6,728 nucleotides of DNA from Thiobacillus sp. GTDB taxonomy: Bacteria > Pseudomonadota > Gammaproteobacteria > Burkholderiales > Thiobacillaceae. This document shows, in pieces, positions 1-6,728 of the stretch; positions within the stretch are counted from its first letter, which is position 1, and the number at the start of each line of letters is the position of its first letter. The notes under the pieces were generated by a model. That model was given only the letters and a program-made list of their open reading frames with translations, ran no database searches and was not told the origin of the DNA. The stretch lies in contig NZ_JANJXQ010000130.1 of NCBI RefSeq assembly GCF_024708915.1, positions 1 through 6,728 of the forward strand, given 5' to 3'. The translations under genes and the position numbers were made by a program.

Positions 1-101
1 ACCACCACCGGCTACTCGAATCCCTCGGCTATATCCCTCCGGCCGAGGCTGAGGCAAACTACTATCGGCAACTTGCCGATAACACCGTGGAAGCAACTTA
101 A
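1..101 (+). CDS. IS3-family transposase (OrfB), C-terminal end only
   Basis: Partial gene entering from the left edge. The reading frame starts at base 3 and ends with TAA at 99-101, giving about 32 residues that include LESLGYIPPAEAEANYYRQL. This is the characteristic tail of the DDE integrase-type transposase of IS3-family elements, in which 'GYIPPAEAEANYY' follows the end of the catalytic core. The enzyme cuts and joins the ends of its own insertion sequence. The catalytic residues lie outside the window, so I cannot tell whether the gene is intact or whether the usual programmed frameshift with OrfA is present. The terminal repeat just downstream supports the call. Confidence 0.85.
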   Translation, partial: HHRLLESLGYIPPAEAEANYYRQLADNTVEAT

Positions 102-113
102 CTTAAACCAATC

Positions 114-140
114 AGCCTCCACAGAACCCGGGGCGATTCA
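114..140 (+). repeat. Right terminal inverted repeat of the IS3-family element
   Basis: The segment runs from AGCCTCC through ACCCGGGG to a terminal GATTCA. The 3' terminal CA and the GC-rich core match the outward-facing ends of IS3-group elements as I know them. The partner repeat is not in the window, so the exact inner boundary is an estimate. Confidence 0.6.
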
Positions 141-234
141 CCCTCGCTCTTGCTCAAAAGGCCGCCAAAAATAGTGGCGCAGGTTAGCGTCCTCTAAAAT
201 ATGAGCCTCCCAACAGCAATCCTTGGCAACCAGA

Positions 235-258
235 TTTGACGGTAACTTTGACGGTAAC
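235..258 (+). repeat. Perfect tandem duplication of a 12-bp unit (TTTGACGGTAAC x2)
   Basis: TTTGACGGTAAC occurs at 235-246 and again, without a gap, at 247-258. Short tandem repeats of this kind next to a tRNA-like 3' end are typical of arm-type binding sites of tyrosine recombinases at the ends of integrated elements. Here that role is inferred from position only, since no integrase gene is visible in the window. Confidence 0.75.
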
Positions 259-299
259 AATGAAATATTTGAATAGCAATAATCAATGCACGCCTGCAT

Positions 300-340
300 T
301 ACAGGCGATTATTTGGTAGTCCTCCGCCCACCAAAACCCA
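300..340 (+). other. Candidate attachment-site remnant: tRNA-like 3' end
   Basis: The stretch AGTCCTCCGCCCACCA at about 319-334 reads like the last bases of a tRNA: 3' T-stem strand, acceptor strand TCCGCCC, discriminator A, then CCA. Seven bases further on a perfect intrinsic terminator begins, as expected behind a tRNA gene. No intact T-loop, anticodon arm or D-arm precedes it; the upstream hairpin CGCCTG-CATTA-CAGGCG (291-307) does not have a valid anticodon loop. It is therefore not a functional tRNA. It could be the duplicated 3' end left by integration of an element into a tRNA gene (attR type), with the element on the left and chromosome on the right. A chance match is possible. Confidence 0.3.
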
Positions 341-373
341 AAATCCCAACCCTTATCGGTTGGGATTTTTTTT
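341..373 (+). terminator. Strong rho-independent terminator
   Basis: An 11-bp perfect stem, AAATCCCAACC (341-351) with GGTTGGGATTT (358-368), encloses a 6-base loop, and the 3' arm runs into eight consecutive T residues (366-373). It ends transcription coming from the left on the plus strand, so it insulates the toxin-antitoxin operon from the IS element. It may originally have served a tRNA gene whose 3' end seems to be preserved just upstream. Confidence 0.9.
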
Positions 374-614
374 GCCCGAAACGCCAGTGTTGGCGCGGGT
401 TCGGGCCTTGCTGCGACGGACGCCGCCGACCCTGACAACCCCGTTTTGGGTGGTTTTCCGTTCTCTGTTCCCGCCCGTTCTCTGTTTCTGCAAAGGACGC
501 CGCCGCACCTTCCCCTGCATTGACGCGGATTTTCGGCTGCTTGTTCGTCGGGGAATGGCAAGTTTCTGCTTTTTGCGGATTCCGTCATTTCTTCCTGCCA
601 GCCAGCTGTCACCT
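374..614. other. Gene-less GC-rich spacer with a strong hairpin and direct repeats
   Basis: I find no convincing gene here; the open frames on both strands begin inside the terminator or run through the downstream promoter. The stretch starts with a nested hairpin: GCCCGAA (374-380) pairs with TTCGGGC (400-406), and inside it CGCCA (382-386) pairs with TGGCG (391-395). It lacks a following T tract. Two pairs of 11-bp direct repeats follow: GGACGCCGCCG at 418-428 and 495-505, and CGTTCTCTGTT at 459-469 and 476-486. No function is evident. Confidence 0.5.
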
Positions 615-644
615 TTGACTTTCTGTAACAATTGCTACTATATT
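615..644 (+). promoter_or_regulatory. Sigma70-type promoter of the toxin-antitoxin operon
   Basis: A -35 box TTGACT (615-620) and a -10 box TATATT (639-644) are separated by 18 bases. Each matches its consensus at five of six positions. Transcription would start near 651, giving a leader of about 30 nt before the antitoxin start codon. The near-palindrome in the spacer suggests repression by the antitoxin itself. Confidence 0.65.
625..638. promoter_or_regulatory. Candidate autoregulatory operator (14-bp near-palindrome)
   Basis: GTAACAATTGCTAC is palindromic except for one mismatched pair (A628/C635), with CAATTG at its centre. It fills most of the spacer between the -35 and -10 boxes, where a bound repressor would block RNA polymerase. 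Antitoxins of this family bind DNA through a helix-turn-helix and repress their own operon. That this particular palindrome is the site is an inference. Confidence 0.45.
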
Positions 645-679
645 AGGATCAATTAACACTGATTAGCCGGGGGTGCATC

Positions 680-1075
680 ATGAACCAAGCAGCCGTAGCC
701 TTCAATCAGGGCGACCAAAACCGCGGCGCCTTGGCCAAGATGGTGACTCGTGCCTTCGAGCATTGGAAGCTTGGAACAGAGGAGCAGCTTGCCATGCTCG
801 GCCTTGCGACAAATAACAGAGCGGCATTGAGCCGCTACCGCCGTGGAGAGCCCCTGGCCGCAAACCGGGACTTGTTGGAGCGTGCCGGCCACGTATTGGC
901 AATTCACAAGAATCTTCGCCTAATCTTTCCGCAGGACCGGGACCTGGCCTACGCTTGGATGACCCAGCGCAACAAAGCCTTCAAAGGGCTGACTCCTGTA
1001 GATGTAATAAAGGAATGGGGCTTTGCTGGGATGCTTACCGTCCGGTCCCATCTTGACCGGGTTCGTGGCAATTGA
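680..1075 (+). CDS. Antitoxin, Xre/MbcA/ParS family (type II toxin-antitoxin)
   Basis: A 131-residue protein, normal length for this family. It neutralises the RES toxin encoded immediately downstream and probably represses the operon. Residues about 25-75 form the predominantly helical DNA-binding half (including [15 protein letters not shown]). Residues about 80-130 form the toxin-binding domain (formerly DUF2384), seen in the pattern [20 protein letters not shown] followed by [14 protein letters not shown], matching the family signature W-x-x-x-x-N-x-x-F-x-G-x-x-P followed by a C-terminal 'V-x-x-x-L-x-R' segment. The ATG at 680 has a GGGGGTG ribosome-binding stretch about 5 bases upstream. 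The stop codon TGA (1073-1075) overlaps the toxin ATG by one base. The Pseudomonas putida relatives are called xre. The order (antitoxin first) and coupling fit a functional pair. Certainty is high for the family; exact partner specificity is inferred. Confidence 0.9.
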   Translation: MNQAAVAFNQGDQNRGALAKMVTRAFEHWKLGTEEQLAMLGLATNNRAALSRYRRGEPLAANRDLLERAGHVLAIHKNLRLIFPQDRDLAYAWMTQRNKAFKGLTPVDVIKEWGFAGMLTVRSHLDRVRGN

Positions 1076-1791
1076 TGGATGCGTTCTTCGCGGGGCTGCC
1101 GCTTGCCGACGTGCATCAGGACTTGGCGCGCAACATCAAGTCCATCCGGGTTTCCCAAAACCTGTTCGACGACCTCTCGGACGACCCGGCGGACTGGGAA
1201 ATAGCTCAGCAGCACGAACTTGCCACCAAGCCGCACACGTATGAGTCGCCCAACACCATTATCGACCGCCCCTTCGAGGAGGCCGATTGGCTCAACGCTA
1301 TTAAGTTCCCTTTCCGGAACTGGGCGGCCAGTCGCTTCTGCGACGGCAGCTTTGGCATCTGGTATGGGTCGGATTTAGTGGAAACAACGGTTCACGAAAC
1401 CGTACACCATTGGCGTGGATTTCTCGCCGAGGCAGGCTTTGACGAGCTGGTGCCTCAGGGAGCGCGCGAAAGCATAACGAGCGAACGCAAGGTATATTGG
1501 GTGCGCTGTGATGCGGCGCTTTTGAACCTGAGTGCGCGAGCAGCGGAATATCCTGACTTGGTGCATCCAACAAGCTATCCATTTACGCAGCAAATTGGCG
1601 CCAGGCTACATCGCGAAAGTCACCCAGGGTTCGTGACCCGATCGGCCCGGTGTGTTGGAGTGAACTATGGGGTCTTGAACAGAAATGTGCTTTCTTCTCC
1701 ACGTGCGTGCTGTTCCCTCACTTACAGGCTGACCCGAGACGGGGTAGTGGTGGAACGAGAGGCCGAACAAACGTGGATGGTACTGGCCTGA
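1075..1791 (+). CDS. RES-domain toxin (NAD+-degrading, type II toxin-antitoxin)
   Basis: A 238-residue protein. Characterised RES toxins (MbcT of Mycobacterium, Res of Pseudomonas putida) deplete cellular NAD+ by glycohydrolysis or phosphorolysis, and have an ADP-ribosyltransferase-like fold. The three name-giving residues can be placed by context: Arg87 in NWAASRF, Glu108 in ETTVHETVHHW, and Ser190 in FVTRSARCVGVNYG; Tyr97 in GIWYGSD is a further likely NAD-pocket residue. The assignment of each residue to a catalytic role is from family knowledge. There is no signal peptide or membrane segment, so it is cytoplasmic. I chose ATG at 1075, which overlaps the antitoxin stop (TGATG) and implies translational coupling; TTG at 1072 is an alternative adding one residue. 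The gene looks intact. Its GC content and codon mix are lower than those of the GH63 and EEP genes, consistent with horizontal acquisition. Confidence 0.9.
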   Translation: MDAFFAGLPLADVHQDLARNIKSIRVSQNLFDDLSDDPADWEIAQQHELATKPHTYESPNTIIDRPFEEADWLNAIKFPFRNWAASRFCDGSFGIWYGSDLVETTVHETVHHWRGFLAEAGFDELVPQGARESITSERKVYWVRCDAALLNLSARAAEYPDLVHPTSYPFTQQIGARLHRESHPGFVTRSARCVGVNYGVLNRNVLSSPRACCSLTYRLTRDGVVVEREAEQTWMVLA

Positions 1792-2115
1792 ATTTGGAGT
1801 GGCGTTCGACAACGCGTTCCCGTCAGGCCAGGGGCGAATTGACCAGCAAAAGGTTGGCTGGGGCTTTTCGTATTTTCCCGCCAAAAATTCCCTCTCAATT
1901 GCGGCGATTTTCAAGAAAAATCTTTTGGCCACGTTATGCCTTATTTTTCAACGGTCGGCCAACATATATTCTTCTCGAAAACTTCCTGTCTTCTTGATGA
2001 AGCAGGTAGCCTGAGTTCCAAGCACTCGACTATGGTCCATGCGGTCAGCTGGTCAGGTTATGCTCTATTTCGCGACAGGATATGATTTACGGCACACTGG
2101 CAGCAGCAACGTTGC
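1792..2115. other. Gene-less stretch between RES toxin and GH63 gene
   Basis: About 320 bases, AT-richer than the surroundings in 1860-1985. Open frames here (for example a GTG-started 71-codon frame at 1799-2014) have no ribosome-binding site or recognisable sequence. Two weak hairpins lie shortly after the toxin gene: CCAGC/GCTGG (1843-1861), and GATTTT/AAAATC (1906-1922) followed by four T. Either could be an inefficient end of the toxin mRNA. A TATGAT box at 2081-2086 has no good -35 partner. I assign no function. Confidence 0.4.
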
Positions 2116-2140
2116 AAGCCCGCATACAAGCGGGCTTTTT
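2116..2140 (+). terminator. Rho-independent terminator between convergent units
   Basis: An 8-bp perfect stem AAGCCCGC (2116-2123) / GCGGGCTT (2130-2137), with loop ATACAA, is followed by a run of five T (2136-2140). The T tract makes it active for plus-strand transcription coming from the toxin side. On the minus strand the stem sits 26 bases beyond the GH63 stop codon but lacks a T run, so termination in that direction would be weaker. GCAACG (2106-2111) and CGTTGC (2141-2146) can pair around it as an outer stem. Confidence 0.8.
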
Positions 2141-2165
2141 CGTTGCCTGTTCGTCTGGTGCCGCC

Positions 2166-4817
<2,652 letters not shown>

Positions 4818-4940
4818 CTTGCCCTCTGGTTCCCGCGGCACCGACCGCGCAGGATGTTGCCGACGCTTTCAAGCATAGCAATCCGGCACGGGCAAATCAT
4901 TGCCGGGTGTCGAGGCTGGACGCGTGAAGCCCGCCGCTGC

Positions 4941-5789
4941 TCAGGCCAGTTCGACCCACACCGGCTGATGATCCGACGCCTCGGTTGCGGTATCGATGCC
5001 ATGCGCCCTGAGACGTCCCGACAGGCCTTCGGTCAGGAAAACGAAATCGAAGCATTCGGGCCGGTCGACGAAGCCGACTGGATGGATGCCGACGGTTGGT
5101 GCGTGCGGTTCGCCGGGGTGCAACACCTCCCAGGCGTCGCGCCAGCCGGGCTCGCCGCCGGCAAACGGGGCGAGGAGCCGTGCGTGCCCGGGAGCCCATG
5201 CGGGGAAGTTCATGTCGCCGCACAGCACTGCCTCGGCGGGCCGGGGGAACACCTCGAACGAGCCGCCCTGTTCTTCGGCCAGCGGCGAACGCGCCGCCAT
5301 GGCGCAGGCCTCGGCGTGCAGGCGGCGGATGGCTTCGATCTGCAGCGTGCGCAGGCGCTCAGAGTAATACTCCAGATGCGTGGTCATCACGCGCAGCGGG
5401 CCGACATCGGATTCGACCACCGCTTCGATCAGCACCCGCTGCATGCTGGGCGTGTCCAGCTCGGCTGGCCACGGCAACAGATGCCGCCAGACCTGGCCGA
5501 CGGGCAGGCGCGAGAAAATGGCGTTGCCGAACCGGCTGCGGCCGCCGCGGCGGTCGGGAATGTCGGTCGCCGCGCCATAAATGGCCGTATAGCCGGGCAG
5601 GCCGGCGGACAGTTCGGCGATCTGGTTTTCGCCCTGGCTACCGGGCAGGCCGGGGAAATTGACCGCGACTTCCTGCAGGCAGATGACGTCGAAGTCGCCG
5701 AGGCCGCGGATCGTGCGCAGGATGCGCGCGAGGTCGACCCGGCCATCCAGGCCGCGCGCCCATTGAATGTTCCAGCTCAGCAGTTTCAT
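4941..5789 (-). CDS. Endonuclease/exonuclease/phosphatase (EEP) family protein
   Basis: A 282-residue protein of the metal-dependent EEP superfamily (exonuclease III, DNase I, inositol phosphatase, sphingomyelinase relatives). The motifs appear in order: LLSWNIQW with Asn7; DVICLQE with metal-binding Glu40; TTHLEYYS with His138; LCGDMNFPA with Asp192 and Asn194; FDFVFL with Asp248; and ASDHQPVWVEL with Asp273 and the catalytic His274. All key residues are present, so it should be active, but the family cuts nucleic acids or phosphoesters and the substrate cannot be told. There is no signal peptide. The start at ATG 5787-5789 is fixed by a perfect AAGGAGG six bases upstream; a longer frame to 5900 is disfavoured because it runs through leader hairpins. 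The GH63 gene follows 123 bases downstream on the same strand without an evident terminator between them. Confidence 0.9.
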   Translation of the reverse strand: MKLLSWNIQWARGLDGRVDLARILRTIRGLGDFDVICLQEVAVNFPGLPGSQGENQIAELSAGLPGYTAIYGAATDIPDRRGGRSRFGNAIFSRLPVGQVWRHLLPWPAELDTPSMQRVLIEAVVESDVGPLRVMTTHLEYYSERLRTLQIEAIRRLHAEACAMAARSPLAEEQGGSFEVFPRPAEAVLCGDMNFPAWAPGHARLLAPFAGGEPGWRDAWEVLHPGEPHAPTVGIHPVGFVDRPECFDFVFLTEGLSGRLRAHGIDTATEASDHQPVWVELA

Positions 5790-5795
5790 GGCCAG

Positions 5796-5802
5796 CCTCC
5801 TT
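5796..5802 (-). promoter_or_regulatory. Strong Shine-Dalgarno site that sets the EEP start
   Basis: The minus strand reads AAGGAGG, then six bases (CTGGCC), then ATG. This is close to an ideal ribosome-binding site and decides in favour of the internal ATG at 5789 over upstream in-frame starts. Confidence 0.85.
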
Positions 5803-5808
5803 CGGCAC

Positions 5809-5891
5809 GCCCGCTTCACAGAAGAGGGCAGCGGGCATTCCCACCCGCACGCCCAGTTCCGGGCTGCACGGAACCCCTTGCCACGGCAAGG
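5809..5891 (-). other. Three hairpins in the EEP 5' leader
   Basis: Three inverted repeats sit between the EEP ribosome-binding site and the AT-rich promoter island: CCTTGC/GCAAGG (5876-5881 with 5886-5891, four-base loop), GTTCCG/CGGAAC (5856-5861 with 5869-5874, seven-base loop) and GCCCGC/GCGGGC (5809-5814 with 5831-5836, 16-base loop). None is followed by a T run on either strand, so they are not intrinsic terminators. They would fold in the 5' untranslated region if transcription starts in the island. No known riboswitch consensus is recognised. Confidence 0.45.
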
Positions 5892-5920
5892 CTTCGGCAA
5901 AAAAGCGGCCCAAATAATTG

Positions 5921-5949
5921 TTGTAATTCGTGGGGCGCGGAATTAAAAT
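5921..5949 (+). promoter_or_regulatory. Candidate sigma70 promoter of gltB
   Basis: TTGTAA (5921-5926) and TAAAAT (5944-5949) are separated by 17 bases and match the -35 and -10 consensus at four and five of six positions. They lie inside an AT-rich island (about 5911-5985) that contrasts sharply with the GC-rich flanks. The start would be near 5957, leaving a leader of about 70 nt. The minus-strand EEP promoter probably lies in the same island, but I could not pick a convincing one. Confidence 0.45.
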
Positions 5950-6027
5950 TTTGTACTTTTCGCTAAAAATTTTGTTTATTTACGGCTTGCCGCTTGGCAG
6001 GCCGTTGTTGACTGGGCACACGGAATC

Positions 6028-6728
6028 ATGGAACGACAAGGCTGGCTGGACGGGACGCTGTATTCACCCGACTTCGAACAGGACAGCTGCGGCTTCGGCC
6101 TTATAGCGCAGATCGACAACCAGCCCAGCCACACTCTAGTACGAAACGCGATCGGTTCGCTAGCCTGCATGACGCATCGCGGCGCGATCGCAGCCGACGG
6201 CCTGTCGGGCGACGGTTGCGGCCTGCTGTTCAAGAAACCCGATGCATTCCTGCGCGCGGTGGCAAGCGATGCCGGCTTTGCGCTCGGCGAGTTGTACGCC
6301 GCAGGCCTGCTGTTCCTGTCGCGCGACGCCGCGCCGCAGGCGCATGCGCGTGCGGTGTTGAAAACCGAACTCGAGGCGCAGGGTCTGGCCGTCGCCGGTT
6401 TCCGCGCGGTGCCAACCGATGCCTCGGTGTGCGGCGAATCGGCGCTGGCCTCCCTGCCGCATATCGAGCAGGTCTTCGTCAACGCGCCGGCGGACATGAG
6501 CGAAGACGCTTTCGAGCGCAAACTCTACATCGCCCGCCGCCGCGCCGAAAAAACGCTGGAGCCGAGCGACCCGGTGTTCTACCTGCCGACGCTGTCGTGC
6601 CGCGTGATCAGCTACAAGGGCCTGGTGATGCCGGACAAGCTGCCGGTGTTCTACCCCGACCTGAGCGACGCCCGTTTTGCCTCCAGCCTGGCGGTGTTCC
6701 ACCAGCGCTTCTCCACCAACACCTGGCC
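6028..6728 (+). CDS. gltB: Glutamate synthase (NADPH) large subunit, N-terminal part
   Basis: The open frame runs off the right edge after 233 codons; the full protein is usually about 1,500 residues. GltB makes glutamate from glutamine and 2-oxoglutarate in ammonia assimilation. The visible part is the class II glutamine amidotransferase domain, which releases ammonia from glutamine. The nucleophile is Cys21 in DSCGFGLIAQ, which becomes the N-terminus after removal of a 20-residue propeptide. Other landmarks are CMTHRGAIAADG, LSGDGCGLLF and, at the edge, FHQRFSTNTW. The sequence around CGFGLIAQ and 'KPDAFLRAVA' resembles Pseudomonas-type GltB more than the typical beta-proteobacterial form. 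The ATG at 6028 has only a weak ribosome-binding site (CGGA). The small subunit gene gltD would be expected downstream, outside the window. Divergent from the EEP gene. Confidence 0.95.
   Translation, partial: MERQGWLDGTLYSPDFEQDSCGFGLIAQIDNQPSHTLVRNAIGSLACMTHRGAIAADGLSGDGCGLLFKKPDAFLRAVASDAGFALGELYAAGLLFLSRDAAPQAHARAVLKTELEAQGLAVAGFRAVPTDASVCGESALASLPHIEQVFVNAPADMSEDAFERKLYIARRRAEKTLEPSDPVFYLPTLSCRVISYKGLVMPDKLPVFYPDLSDARFASSLAVFHQRFSTNTW

Larger units (their letters stand above)
1..140 (+). mobile_element. Right end of an IS3-family insertion sequence
   Basis: The transposase tail is followed within 40 bases by a sequence ending CCCGGGGCGATTCA at 140. IS3-group elements commonly end with a repeat of the form TGAACCGCCCCGGG...GGAGGCT, and its reverse complement matches the segment at about 114-140. 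The element therefore most likely ends at 140, with its left end outside the window. A 3-4 bp target duplication would begin with CCC at 141, but this cannot be verified without the left end. Confidence 0.75.

Noticed and set aside
285..334. A complete tRNA gene
   Set aside because: Only the last ~16 bases look like a tRNA end. The hairpin upstream has no U33 in its loop, and no T-loop consensus or D-arm can be found.
360..656. TTG-started plus-strand frame of 98 codons upstream of the antitoxin
   Set aside because: It starts inside the terminator stem, runs through the TA promoter, has no ribosome-binding site and resembles no known protein.
1606..1932. Minus-strand frame of 108 codons over the toxin 3' end and spacer
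   Set aside because: Antisense to the RES gene with no ribosome-binding site; nothing recognisable in the translation.
1925..1962. TTGGCC/GGCCAA inverted repeat after the toxin gene
   Set aside because: Six-base arms separated by 26 bases with no other support; likely chance.
5995..6012. Sigma54 (-24/-12) promoter for gltB at TTGGCAGGCCGTTGTTG
   Set aside because: A GG is present but no GC occurs at the required distance, and the site is too close to the start codon.

Overview
The window looks like a GC-rich proteobacterial chromosome, beta or gamma. The clearest marker is the start of a glutamate synthase large subunit (gltB) at the right edge, whose N-terminus resembles the Pseudomonas/Thiobacillus form. 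The left ~2.1 kb is accessory DNA of lower, patchier GC. The right ~4.6 kb is ordinary-looking high-GC chromosome.

Layout. 1-140: 3' end of an IS3-family insertion sequence (transposase C-terminus plus right terminal repeat). 141-373: short non-coding stretch with a tandem 12-bp repeat, a sequence like a tRNA 3' end (ending CCGCCCACCA) and a strong intrinsic terminator. Together these resemble the right attachment end of an integrated element. 374-614: GC-rich DNA without a gene, with a strong nested hairpin and short direct repeats. 615-1791: a complete type II toxin-antitoxin operon, an Xre/MbcA/ParS-type antitoxin followed by a RES-domain (NAD+-degrading) toxin, with a sigma70-like promoter that has a near-perfect 14-bp palindrome in its spacer. 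1792-2165: no convincing gene, ending in an intrinsic terminator. 2166-4817 (minus): a large cytoplasmic GH63/MGH1-like glycoside hydrolase. 4941-5789 (minus): an endonuclease/exonuclease/phosphatase-fold protein upstream of it, probably in the same transcription unit. 5790-6027: divergent intergenic region with three hairpins and an AT-rich promoter island. 6028 to the end (plus): gltB, cut by the window edge.

How the parts relate. The toxin-antitoxin pair is a self-contained, autoregulated module close to a probable mobile-element boundary, which fits a genomic-island or integration hotspot. The two minus-strand genes may be co-transcribed, but nothing in the sequence gives the glycosidase's substrate or a metabolic link to the EEP protein. 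gltB is transcribed divergently from them and belongs to core ammonia assimilation. I see no CRISPR array, no complete tRNA or rRNA gene, and no clearly new multi-gene system. The least explained items are the candidate att site, the RES operon's promoter operator, and the GH63-EEP pairing.
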